Source: Poa pratensis (Eukaryota; Streptophyta; Magnoliopsida; Poales; Poaceae). Taken from it: 64,000 bases of DNA. The position numbers and the translations under genes are program-made. This document shows, piece by piece, positions 1-11,154 of the stretch (position 1 is the stretch's first letter; each line of letters opens with the position of its first letter). The stretch spans positions 3,134,701 through 3,198,700 of the forward strand of contig CAMZMU010000081.1 in NCBI GenBank assembly GCA_947311845.1, written 5' to 3'. A model generated the notes under the pieces. It worked only from the letters and a program-made list of their open reading frames with translations, did no database searches and was not told the origin of the DNA.

Positions 1-25
1 GGGGAGACCTTCCTCTGATACCAAT

Positions 26-1336
26 TGAAAGCCTAGGTATATCGACTAGAGGGGGTGAAGAGGAGATTTAAAAATTACGCGAAAGGATTCAATAGAGAGT
101 ATAGCGATTTGCGCAAAGAGTTAGATAGATATGTGATTTCAGCATGATAGAGCAGGATATGAACTTAAAACAACATACAACAATAATGAAAAGAAGAAAG
201 ATCGAACAAATTCACATGTTTGATTCCTAGAGTTCAAGTTGTTGGCTCTAGCTCTACGTCTTCGTTGGGAGGGGATATGCACTCGTGTGCACTTCTACCC
301 AGCAAGCCTCACCCGCTTGCTGCTAATCCCTATTCTTCGTTAGCGCAAGCTCTCTAGCTTCGCCCGATCACTTTGGCAGATCTTGAGGTGATCTCCAAAC
401 CTTGCCTCGGAAAATTCACACCTTGGTTGCTCGCACGCCACCACGGCACTCCACACCTTGGACGCTCGACGGTCGACTTCTAACCGTCTAGGAGATGCCA
501 AATCTCCAAGGGTAAAAGATATGATCTTCTTCGGCCGCAGCCTGCTCTTGTTTGGTGCTCAACCAAACGATGACTCCAACTCTCGGGAATTCAGCTATGG
601 ATTAGTAGTGAGAGTAGGAGGGGAACTAGATATGTTAGATTGTGGGTATCTTTGGAATTCTGCTCGCTTTAACATATTGATTTCCCCCTCCTACTCTCAC
701 TACTAATTCAGAGCTGAATTCCTGAGAGTTGGAGTCATCGTTTGGCTGAGCACCAAATAAGATCAGGCTGCGATTGAAGAAGATCATATCTTTTACCATT
801 GGAGATTTGGCATCCGCTAGACGGTTAGGTTTCGACCGTCGAGCGTCCTACGTGTATAATCCCCCCCAGATCTGCTAGACGGTTAGGTTTCGACCGTCGA
901 GCGTCCGACGTGTGGACTGTCGTGGTGACCTGCGAGTATCCAAAGTGTGCATTTACCGAGGCAAGGTTTGGAGATCACCTCAAGATCTGCCCATAGTGAT
1001 CGGACGAAGCTATAGAGCTTGCGCTAACGGAGAATAGGGATTAGCAACAAGCGGGTGAGTTTTGCTGGATAGAAGTGCACGAGTGCATATCCCCTCCCAA
1101 CGGAGACGCAGAGCTAGTGCCAACAACTTGAACTTTAGGAATCAAACAACTGTATTTGTTCCATCTTTCTTCTGTTCATTACTGTTGTCTGTTACTTTAA
1201 GTTCCTGCTCTGTCGTGCTGAAATCACATATATGTCTGACTCTTAGCGCCAATCACTATACACTCTATTTAATCTTATAGCGTATTTTTAAATCTCCTAT
1301 TCACCACCCCCTCTATTCAATATAGCTGAGCTTTCG
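26..1336 (-). mobile_element. Copia-type LTR, nearly a perfect inverted repeat; element runs off the left edge
   Basis: Read on the minus strand, the sequence ends in CTTTCA at position 26 and is followed at once by ATTGGTATCAGAGG, the initiator-Met tRNA primer-binding site seen in many plant Copia elements. That marks an LTR/internal junction, with the internal region lying left of the window. The opposite edge near 1336 reads CGAAAG on the minus strand, close to the expected TGAAAG. The interior is palindromic: 30-627 is matched in reverse complement by about 680-1330, around a central spacer at 628-680. Both outer edges look like U5 ends. The total of about 1.31 kb resembles the intact Copia LTR at 21981. 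It could be one palindromic LTR or two LTR ends joined head to head. I see no coding capacity. Confidence 0.7.
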
Positions 1337-2063
1337 GTGTTGGTGTAATTAAGTACGGTTGGTTAAATTTGTTTGCTACTAATTGGTAAATGTTTGTGTT
1401 TAGTTGCATTATGTACGTGGTCAATACATTGTTAGGTGGTGTGCACAAGTGTTGGTAACCTCCCACTACAAGAAGAGGTTACCACATTGGCCCTCTTGCA
1501 CATAACCAAACACCAACATCTACATCTACCTAACCCATAAACTCGCAATGCAACCAACCACGAAGTGGGCTTCGTTTTTTGCTCCATGCAAATCAGAACA
1601 ATGGAGGCAATTAAAAGAGATGCACATGACTCTGAGACTGGATATGCGCATACAGTCTCCTCAAGGTCATGTTGCACGCATGCAAAAATTAGACCCAGGT
1701 AACGACACGTCCAAGAAGGTTGCTACGACAACATTGGTTGTCCTCGACATTTTAGGCGCAACAATCCAAGAATTTAGAGAAGAGTTATGGTGCTAACGCC
1801 ACTTTGGGTGCTACAATACTACCGCCGCATGACATTAGGCTTAAAAGTTATAACTTTTTCCAAAATTATAAGGAAGTCCATTGGTAGCATGGTTGCATCC
1901 AAAGTGGTGGTATCAACCGTGAATTTAATGAATTCCTGCATCGCGGTCGATAAAAAAAATTCTTTAAAAAAATTCCTTTTGAATTATAAGTCTTAGTCAT
2001 CTGACTCACCTCTCTAAGCCTTTGAATTAACTGAAATCCTCACCTCTCTCCACATATAACTTA
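1337..2063. other. No recognised gene; AT-rich spacer
   Basis: This 0.73-kb stretch holds only short frames without a recognisable domain, the best being an 82-codon frame at 1548-1796. A short inverted repeat around 1453-1485 (GGTAACCTC and GAGGTTACC) could be a small foldback. I see no splice-supported exon. Confidence 0.4.
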
Positions 2064-2216
2064 CTCTCTCTGTTCTGAATTATAAAATGTTTTAGATGTT
2101 TCAATATCGACTACATACGGATTGTAATGAGTAAACATAACCACTAAAAAACGTCTAAATACGATTCAGAAAAAGTACAACATCTTATAATTCAAAAAGA
2201 AAGGAGTACACACTAA
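2064..2216. mobile_element. Stowaway-type MITE, 153 bp
   Basis: The left end CTCTCTCTGTTCTGAATTAT and the right end (ATAATTCAAAAAGAAAGGAG) form imperfect terminal inverted repeats of the CTCCCTCYGTTC class. TA dinucleotides flank both ends (2062-2063 and 2217-2218), which is the Tc1/mariner Stowaway target duplication. It has no coding capacity and lies about 500 bp upstream of the GRF start codon. Confidence 0.8.
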
Positions 2217-2721
2217 AATTTATGATATCTTGTTTAATTGCAGAACTTTTAACTTACTTTTGAGTTCGTTAGTGTGCAGTTTTGGACAATTGAAATTTTA
2301 AGAATATTCCCCAAAAAGAAAATTATCAAAACCGAAAATCTTGAAATACAATTTTTTTGAAGTGAACACAAACATGCCTTCTGTTGTCCTCAACTTTGCA
2401 AGTTAGCAGGCTTGAAAGACTGTGTATTAACCTCAATCCTTCACAAATCTACTAGAAGAAACGAAATGAAAACGAAGGTTGTAGTACCCACTAGCCAACT
2501 AACAGTTTTGTTGTCTTGTCCAAAACCACAGGGTGCATTCAATTGCTTGCTTCCTCTTCCTCCTCCGCTCCCTCCCCCAAAGCAGCAAAGCCAGCCTGGT
2601 TCCCCAAACACCCACAGCCATTACCTCCTTCTCCTCTCCCCTCCATAATGGCCCAAGAAGCCATTGCTCCCAACGATCCTTCCTAACTGTCTGTCCTACT
2701 CATTCCACCCAAGCAAAGGCG

Positions 2722-5291
2722 ATGCTGAGCTCCTACGGCGGCGGCGGCCATCCGAGCTCGCCACAGAAGCATGGCAGATGCGACCACCAAGAAGGTCAAG
2801 ATGGGTTCTTGGGGATATCAGGGGCTTCGCCACCACCACCTCCCTCTTGCTCCTTTCTTGGATCCACCGGCTTTCCTGGGACGCAGATGCTGAACTTCTC
2901 CAATGATGCAGCGGGTGAGATGGGTGGATATGATGTAAAACAAAGATTATGTTTATCTTGATATTTTTTGCTCATGGTCATGGATGGCATCATCCTGCAA
3001 AAGCCCCTGCCTTTGGAGTCTTGTCAAGCGCACAAGGGGCCCTATTTATTCTCTTCTCTTTTGCTTTTGCAACTCATCCCCAAAAGATGTTGTGAGCTTT
3101 TTCTTCTCGGGAATATCTCACCCTCCCTTTTTTTCTTTCACACGAAAAAGGGGGGAAATGGGGCATGGATTTGTGCTGTTTCCTTAAATCTTGCATGTGT
3201 AGGAACTAGGAGACCATATTCATGCGCATCTTCTTTTTTTGCTTCAGACCATGCCCTTATGTTTCTGATGTCCAATGCATCATTTGTTCTTATCACCCTA
3301 CTTCTCTCGTGATTGAAGGATTAGGTCTGGGCTCAGGAACAAGCATGCAGGGGTTTTTGTCAAGGGTCAGGGGGCCGTTTACCCCAACGCAGTGGATGGA
3401 GCTTGAGCACCAGGCCCTGATCTACAAACACATAGCTGCTAATACTCCTGTCCCATCCAGTTTGCTTCTCCCCATCAGAAGGAGCATCCATCCATGGGGT
3501 AATCTTTGGATCCAGCTCCTCTAACTGCTGTTTTTCTTGCTCATATTTATGTTGTCAGTAACACACTATAGGTATAAAGAAAACCTGGAAGAAGCAAGTA
3601 GAGGTCATATGGTTGTGGTTACCTATGTCCACTAGTCTGTTATACAGTTTCGAATATAAAAGCTTATCTCGCATTGGGATTCTTTCGTGTTGTAGTTGTA
3701 TTCTGTGTTTTCCAGGGACAAGATGCTGTTACACGATTAGTTTGTTGGCCGTGGAGGTAATCGAGGTTCCCTTTGGGCACACCAAATTTTAGTTTCAAAT
3801 TTAAGATTTTTTTTTGCAAGAAAACATTTTAATTATCAATGATTGTTTTAGAGTATTGATGCTTTATGTTTCCTGGTACCAATGTGCTACTACATGATTT
3901 TAGATGTAAAAACTGGCAGGCAGATTGGGATTCTCAGTGTCTTTTTATTATTTAGTCATTTCATGAGCAGAGATATCTAAATGCCGTCATTAGTATGCTG
4001 CACTTCATGTTACCCGTTTCCATTTTCTGTACTATTTGTTCTGCAAACCTGAGCAGTGGGTTGATCTGAATGTTGCTGGATGAGAGTTAAGAATGTATCC
4101 TTATGGTGGTGGTTTGTATCGCTCTCATATGAAACGATGACTTCATTTTGCAGCAGGATGGGCGCCATTTCGTTCCGGCAGTGCTGATGTAGAACCTGGG
4201 AGATGCCGCCGCACAGACGGCAAGAAGTGGCGCTGCTCCAGAGATTCTGTTGGGGACCAGAAGTACTGCGAGCGGCACATAAACCGTGGTCGCCAACGTT
4301 CAAGAAAGCATGTGGAAGGCCGAAAGGTGACACCCACCATTGCAGAACCAACCATGGTTGTTTCTGGTGGTGTATCGTCACACAGCCAGGCCGTGGCTTG
4401 GCAGCACCAAGTGAAAAGCTTAGCTGCTAATGTGACTGATCCTTTCCCAAAACATTCCAACAGGTAAATTACCCAATCCTATATGAGTATACCCAGTTAT
4501 GCCTCTTACTGGAATAGTGAGCAAGTCTTTGTTGAAAGAAATGACAAATGTGGTTGATACAAATAGAAAGCTAATGTTCTAGCAGGATTCAGGGCATAAT
4601 AAAACAATCAAAATGTTAGATATTTGTGAACTAGCACAACATAAGTTAGATCAAACTAGTTGCATGAGACTATGCTAGTTCCATAAACAGTAAGGAAGTC
4701 CCAAAGCCATCGTAGTTGCTGTGATTGTATCTATGATTTCTTCATTTTATGTTTATCTGTTGAAAAAACATCCATAAAGAATAAAGCTATGCAAAGTAGT
4801 GGCAATAAAGTCGGCATGGAGCACTAAATATGATAAGAAATGCTTGATGCTCAATAGTTTGATGAATTAATGAATTGGATCTTTTGTAGCAATGTTGCAA
4901 GTTGCAACCATAGTAGAAGTAGTTCAGTAGGCAAATAAGGAAAAATGCACTATGTTTCTTTCCTGAACTGAATATAAGGATTCTGCTTTGCAGGGAACTG
5001 CTGGAGAAGCAGATTACCGTCCAGCAATCATTAGTATCTACTCCAGTGGATTCATTTGACTTCGCATCACCACATTCTTCTTCAAATTGTGATGAGGTAG
5101 CATTTTTACCACTGAAGTTGCACCATGATCCTGATCAGGCTTACATTACACATGGAGCATGCAGTTCATCAGAAAAAGGTAATAAGGCACATGAAACTTG
5201 GTCGCCACTAACTAAAGAAACACTTGATGACGGACCTCTAGGTGAGGTTTTCAGAAGCAAGAGTTGCCAATCGGCTTATGGTACATCTTAA
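2722..5291 (+). CDS. GRF: Growth-regulating factor (QLQ and WRC domains), four exons, with premature stop
   Basis: GRFs are plant nuclear transcription factors that pair with GIF co-activators through QLQ and bind DNA through WRC. The model that keeps one reading frame is exons 2722-2914, 3337-3498, 4154-4463 and 4994-5291, all with GT-AG introns. Exon 1 starts MLSSYGGGG. Exon 2 carries the QLQ domain ([19 protein letters not shown], then SLLLPIRRS). Exon 3 carries WRC with the Cx9Cx10Cx2H zinc signature and basic residues. Exon 4 has the GRF C-terminal motif DGPLGEV, then a TAA at 5289-5291 (320 aa). The same frame stays open after that stop to a second TAA at 5475-5477 (about 382 codons in total) and still looks GRF-like (WIESGSLDSPTGILQ), so the stop is probably a nonsense change. 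Exon 3 also carries a miR396-like site. Confidence in the family is high; the exon 1 donor is less certain. Confidence 0.9.
4297..4317 (+). promoter_or_regulatory. miR396 target site in GRF exon 3 (variant)
   Basis: In plants, miR396 represses most GRF mRNAs through a site that encodes the end of the WRC domain (RSRKPVE). The same site is present here and encodes RSRKHVE. Only one base differs from the canonical site as I know it: GCCTGTGG has become GCATGTGG (A at 4310). That base is bulged when the common 21-nt miR396 pairs with GRF targets, so pairing with that form should change little. Monocot miR396 variants with an extra G would gain a mismatch. Confidence 0.75.
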
Positions 5292-5477
5292 CTGACAAAA
5301 TGGATTGAGAGCGGCAGTTTAGATTCTCCAACTGGGATCCTGCAATTGACTACTCAGTTTAGTCCTGTGTCCAGCAGCAACACTGTGAACATTCGCCCTG
5401 CACCAGAGAATCACATCAAGAATAATGCCTATCTTATGCCGGCACAATCCACAAATCTCGCTGTCCCAAGTGTTTAA

Positions 5478-6183
5478 GCTGGTGTTGTGGAATCAGACAT
5501 AACTGAAAGTATGTTCATTGCACAAGTTTGTTGGTATAAGTTGTGTTTTTCTTTATTATGTGTTCTAGTCCGTCACCTTTTTTTAGGTGGGTGTATTGTT
5601 GAATTCGAGTTTGAGTTTTGTATGTGTAACATTGGGATATTGTGCAACTCTGAGTATGATTACTTCAATTGTGTGGCAGAATATTTTTCTTAATTGTCAA
5701 AGGGAGCTGTTCAGCTGCAGGATTTCAAGAATCAGTTTTTTTTTTGTTTCCTGAGGGTCGAAATACCTAAGTACACCCTTGATGACCTATAATTTCTCTG
5801 CAGTTTGCAGAAATGAAGATTCAGACTGTAGAGTTAGAATCAGAACATAATGATAATACAACTTAGGAATATGTCGTAATAATATAGTCCCCCTTTTATT
5901 CAAGAACTGTGTTTTCCACTTCAGATACCCTTTTAATTTGCACCCACACATACTTGGTGTTACAACAAGCATTGTAACATCGCATATGCTAGCTTGACAA
6001 AGGGGCATAGCACATTGCTCTGCATCGAATACATCACCTCTGAGTGAAGATGAAACAACATCATATGCATATTTATCATGATACTGTCTTGAATCCTTCA
6101 AGTAGCTGCTGCTGAACCTTTCGCGTAATTTTGGATCTTTGTAAGAAGCACGTATTCTGGTGGGAACTCGTGAGCTCATCATA
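5478..6183. other. Convergent 3' spacer between GRF and the aminotransferase gene
   Basis: About 0.7 kb separates the last open GRF codon from the aminotransferase stop codon, and the two genes point towards each other. The stretch should hold both 3' untranslated regions and polyadenylation signals. It is T-rich with one run of nine T near 5736-5744. No ORF or repeat was recognised. Confidence 0.5.
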
Positions 6184-8206
6184 TCAGTTCTTCGGCTTGC
6201 TGTGGCGCAAGCAGAAGGACTTGACCCTACCAAGGCCGTCTTCGAGAGAAGACGGATCGATGGCGAACGTGATCCGGACCCAGTTCTTGTATCCCACAGC
6301 ACATCCTGGACAAACTGACCAGTTAATGTTGAAATAAAATGCTAAGAAAAGGCATTTCTGAACTCCAATAAAATAATACTGTCATGTACCAAAAAAATAT
6401 GCAGTGAGCTAGAGCTTGCTCACATGATCTAACGACTATACGGGAGAACTGTAGTGTACCTGGCAAAACAACCACTAGCTCCTCTTTTGCCAGACGGCAG
6501 CAGAAGTCCATGTCATCTTTGATGTCTTGGAGGCAGGACAGGTCCAGTTTCACCTGCAGAAAGACAGTAAAACTTTCACAAATCATTAGCAAATCATCCT
6601 TATAATGTCAGGCAACCTGGCCTGGAACAAGTTTAAGTACTTAGCCACTGGCTGACCATTAAAACATGGAGCCCTGCGGTTTACTTGGGCATGTGAGGCC
6701 ACTGATGCCCTTGAGCTTCTCCCAACATATATCTGCGGCTTGTCTCAGAATATCGACGGTCTTGTCGAAAAATTCTTGCTTTGTGTTCTCTAGCAGTTCT
6801 GGGATTGCTCCCTGGGGAACAAAATTTCGTCAACACCAAGCTTTATACATTGAATCATTTTCATTTACATGCTCAATTCTTGCTCAAGTGATCTTTTTAA
6901 GCCTCCAACTCATATCTCTCAAAGAAACTTGTGAGGATCAGTTACCTGAACAAATGTTGGAGGATCACAAGAGATATCAAGGTAACTCTTGATACTTTCC
7001 ACAAGCTGCAAGTAAATGTAAACATGTTTAGAATTACTTTTGGTCAAAGAAGTATTTTCCTTCCTACGTTCAGAATATAATATGGTGTTGTATTTTGACT
7101 GTCCAAAGCAATTTGTCCTCTAGTATGCTGGCCGGTTATGTGGCACAAAATTGATATTGTTCTACTCATGCTACTTATGGTTGTGATTTTACATTATGAC
7201 CAAAAACATCGTGCAACAGTAGCATGGAATAAGTAGATGCAAGGAGGAATCAACCTTGGTCCGGTGAAACACGGCATTAGGATCATTGGTCACAATCCAT
7301 CCAAGCCGCCATCCAGGCACCACCCATCTCTTGGAGATCGACCCAAGCGTGAGCACGGGCGCCACGGAACCGAAAACACCCATTGGGACGAATCTGTTCT
7401 CCCCGAACGTCAAGTGCGCATACACTTCATCGGCGATGACGAAGATGCCAAGTTTCCTCGCCGTCTCAGCCACCTACGAGCAAAATCATCACACCATTTC
7501 GATCTCGAACTGAAGATGATAAGGCGAGGCAGGATCGGCTTGCCTTGGCGAGATGGTCGTAGGTGTAGACGTTGCCGCAGGGGTTCCCGGGGTTGACGAT
7601 GACCATGGCCACGGTGTTCCCGTCGGCGATGGCCTCCACGGCGTCGAGGTCGGCCTCCCAGCCGCTCTCCGGGAGGAGGTCAAAGTACCGGACCTCCATG
7701 CCGTTGAACGCGGCGCGGGCCTCGTAGAACAGGTACCCGGGCCGCGGGAGCAGGATGTTGGCGCCGCCGGGCCGGCCCGCGATCACGGAGCACACAATCT
7801 CGATCGCCTGCGAGCAGCCGCTCGTGAGGTACACGTCGTCGGGACTCAGCTCGTAGGGGAGGTCCCCGTTCAGGTGCCGCGCGATGGAGCGCCTCGCCGG
7901 CTCGAGGCCGACGCCAGCGGCGGGGTACGAGTTGTGCCGACCCGAGCGGAGCGCGACACCGACGGCTTCCACGGCCTCCGGCGCCGTACCGAAGCACGGG
8001 AACGCAGAAGGGTCGCCGTGCCCGAGCGGGATCACTGCGCGGCTGTCCTCGGCGGCGGTCTGGTCCATCCCGGCCTTGACCCTGCCCAGCACGGCGCGCA
8101 CCGACAGCGCCGACAGGCCGAGGAGAGCGTCGCTCGCCGCGAAGTTCCACGCATCCGGCTCTGGCACCGGGGCCGGCGCTTGCCGGTTCATGGCGCCGTT
8201 CGACAT
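6184..8206 (-). CDS. Tyrosine/nicotianamine aminotransferase-like PLP enzyme, six exons, frame broken at end of exon 4
   Basis: This is a fold-type I PLP aminotransferase of the TAT/NAAT group, which act on tyrosine or, in grasses, on nicotianamine during phytosiderophore synthesis. Exons on the minus strand are 8206-7544, 7473-7255, 7005-6946, 6811-6657, 6553-6460 and 6305-6184. Visible motifs are [42 protein letters not shown], the PLP-lysine segment [16 protein letters not shown] and, near the C-terminus, NWVRITFA with the substrate-binding Arg. Intron 1 uses a GC donor. Homologues read GSMFVM across the exon 4/5 join, but here the exon runs GSMF then TAA (6661-6659). The exon lengths sum to 1313, one base short of a full frame. 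As it stands the product would be about 364 aa and lack the C-terminal domain. The start codon was chosen because MSNGAMN opens the conserved frame. TAT and NAAT cannot be told apart by eye. Confidence 0.88.
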
Positions 8207-8261
8207 TGGGCCGTACGGGACGCCTGCCAGTGAGTGGACTCGACACTCGTGGGAAGGTCTA

Positions 8262-8271
8262 CTTATAATAG
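8262..8271 (-). promoter_or_regulatory. Candidate TATA box of the aminotransferase gene
   Basis: On the minus strand the sequence reads CTATTATAAG, about 55-65 bases upstream of the start codon at 8206. This is a plausible core promoter distance for a short 5' leader. It is inferred from position and motif only. Confidence 0.45.
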
Positions 8272-8572
8272 TCCGGTGGTTGTGCCAAACAATAGACGGA
8301 TTGGCGAATACGCATTTTTTTTTGGTTTGTTTTTATCAGAAGATGACGTGTTTCCCATTGCTTGAGAGACGTAAATCTAGAGTTTGATAGGCTACTTTAC
8401 AAGCACCCACGTAACCATCCAAGAATATGTTGGTTCTCATATGTGCATTATCTTTTTCATAAAAAAAATGTGTAATTATCTGATCACCGCTTAATCATTT
8501 CTAAGGCTCAAGATTTCAAAATAGAATATTTCACATGACGTGATTTCAATGGCAAGAGAAAATAACTAAAAT

Positions 8573-8920
8573 AGCTTCGCCCGATCACTATGGGCAGATC
8601 TTGAGGTGATCTCCAAACCTTGCCTCCGTAAATCCACACCTTGGATACTCGCAGGTCACCATGACAGTCCACACGTCGGACGCTCGACGGTCGAAACCTA
8701 ACCGTCTAGCAGATGCCAAATCTCCAATGGTAAAAGATATGATCTTCTTCGGCGCAGCCTGCACTTGTTTGGTGCTCAACCAAATGATGCTCCAACTCTC
8801 GGGAATTCAGCTCTGGATTAGTAGTGAGAGTAGGAGGGGAACTAGATATGTTAGATTGTGGGTATCTTTGGAATTCTGCTCGCTTTAACATATCGATTTC
8901 CCCCTCCTACTCTCACTACA
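8573..8920 (-). mobile_element. Second copy of the palindromic LTR core
   Basis: This block matches 356 to about 702 of the left-edge LTR in the same orientation, with scattered substitutions. It includes the hairpin centre (TAGTGAGAGTAGGAGGGG ... CCCCTCCTACTCTCACTA, 8819-8918). It stops just after the second stem arm, so only one arm of the large palindrome is present. It lies in the promoter-side flank of the aminotransferase gene, about 370 bp from the start codon. Confidence 0.75.
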
Positions 8921-11154
8921 TTTGCAATGACTCTCTAGGTAGTCTCCTAATTTTTGTTGAAGCATTAGTTAGTCTCCTAATTAATTCCATGAAAACCGCA
9001 ATTGTCAGTATGATTTAACGTGTCTTGATATGGTTGCATTGTTACTCTTATTTAGTTGCGACTGGATGCGTAAGTCACTAGATGCACTTGGCCTAGCGCA
9101 TCCAGGGCAGAGTTTTGGGCTAGTGTTTGGTTGTCTCCACTGTGTGAGGAGCAATACACGATCCTTGTATTTTGACGTGTTGCGCCACCTTGATGTGCAT
9201 GTGTACACGTTTGGTTACTTGGAGAAGCTACTAGGCCATTTTCCATTTAAGCATAGCCCTCTTGATTCTCATTAGATCATACACATGATAAGAAAAAAGA
9301 ATAGCTGAATTAGTAAACTAGAAATCCTGTGAACAACACGATCGCCTGCCAGTGAAATGCTTTCTGCGTTCAGTCAATCTACACAGAGTGAATCGGTCCC
9401 TAAGGAACCCCCGAAAGAGTTCCTACGCCTAGTTTAATACCTACTAGTCTTGTCTATCCCATAATGGGTAGTCTCTCTAGCCACAAACTTGGAGTAGCCC
9501 TCGTCATCGATCCCTCTCTCTACATTTAACTTTTTGTAGCAACTATTATTGAAACGAGTTACTTTTTATGGTGCATTTGCCATGATTCACAAAGCCCACG
9601 TATCCTCCCTCCCTTAACCCACAAAGAAGATCATCGGTGCATGTAGAGCAAACAAAACAACAAAAATAGAACATAAAGATTGCATGAATTACCATGAATC
9701 ACAAGCATCGGTGCATCCTACCAGCACAACAAAAAATGGTGCAATGTTACAACCACATCATAAGGGTTCAACAGCTATTGTGTCACCCTATCACCACAAC
9801 AAAAATGGTGTCATCCTAGCACCACATCATCAAAATTGACCGAGTGAGGGGTGTGTATATACCACATCACAAATTATACAACTTCATCATAATTTCATCA
9901 TTTCCAATAGCTCGAGGGGAGAGGAATTCTTGGGAGAGGGAGGGGTGTTATAGAGGTAGATATGGGCAAGCTTGGGCGCGAGATAACCCTATTTTTCCCG
10001 CCTGCATCATCAAAGCTCCTGCCCTATATTTTTACCATGGTCGCATTTCAGCATTCTACATCCGCTGCACATTCGGGTGTGCCTTGTTTGCTCAAAATGG
10101 CCGAATCGGTCGTTCCTAATGTGTCAGATTGACTGCTTCTTTCGAATCGGTATGATGCAGACCCGATGCCTCGTGAAGGCATCAAAACAATTTCAACCTA
10201 GAATCGGCGGACATGGTTAGGCGGATGCATGCAATCAATCATGCCCTTGTGCCTGTGACCCTTAATTCATTGTTTGGGCCACGTTCATACAAGCATGTTC
10301 ATTTCTGAATATTTGCATACTGAAATTGAAATTCAAGTTCGTATAAAGAAACGGGGATGATGTAGACACATGACATTCCATGTGACGTGTATATGTCGTA
10401 GCTTAAGTTGTTGGCGCGAGATTCCTTGGCGGCCAGGTTTGTTTTATAGCAGGCCAAGCTAGTCCCTGGTTTTTTTGGGCCAATCGTCGTCGTCTCTGAC
10501 TTTCTTTCTTCTTTTCAAGATTTATTTGCTGTGCGGCAGAGCCGTTGCAAGATCATTCTCTTCGTCTGCGCAGTCCCTGTGCAATGCATCGACGAAGTTC
10601 ATATTTTAGACACGTGCAATTTGATTTACTCTTTATTGTTAGTTTGAGATTGCACAGTAGCGATTAAAGGAAGAACACGTAGACTTGCAGAGGAAGCAGG
10701 AGCAGGTCAGCTAGTGAGGGTCATTCACGTGAGTATGTTTACAACTCCGATTTGTGTTTGAATATTTGCTTCGAAAAAAATCACGATTTGTCGAATTACA
10801 CGAGTTGTGATCGATATTTATTGTCGGAGGAGGCAACCTCCAATCAATTGGTCACCCTGGTCATGTTGTGCTACTAAAATTCTACCACGACAAGACACAC
10901 GCAGGCAAATGAAAAATCCTTAACTACGATCCGAATCCCCTGGTACATCAAAGTGGGCCACAGCGTTAGGTAATCGTAAGCAATTGCATAAGCTCTGACG
11001 CTTGTGTTGTCAGGCGGCATAGCGGTCCATGAATCCTCTCTTTTGTTTTGTGCATGATCACAAACTTCCAATAAAATACCCGGAAGATTTGCCTTCGCAT
11101 ATCTGGCTGTAAATTATTAGTGGTGGTTGTTGTATATCTAAGATACCTCTCTAA
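8921..11154. other. No recognised gene; intergenic, with weak short repeats
   Basis: This 2.2-kb stretch contains no convincing ORF. A short direct repeat (TAGTCTCCTAATT) occurs at about 8938 and 8971. Around 9640-9840 the phrase CACAACAAAAATGGTG recurs with ACCACATCAT in a degenerate repeat. The rest is unassigned and may be old transposon sequence. Confidence 0.4.

Noticed and set aside
458..706. 82-codon ORF, with a related one at 8661-8888
   Set aside because: Both lie in the palindromic LTR core and differ by frame-changing indels, so they do not behave as a conserved protein.
1548..1796. 82-codon ORF upstream of the GRF gene
   Set aside because: No domain, no TATA box or splice support; cannot be told from chance.
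7553..8387. Long plus- and minus-strand frames overlapping aminotransferase exon 1 (7553-8233, 7680-8246, 7884-8387)
   Set aside because: They are shadows caused by high GC content; the minus-strand frame 8206-7544 has the conserved PLP-enzyme motifs and fits the splice pattern.
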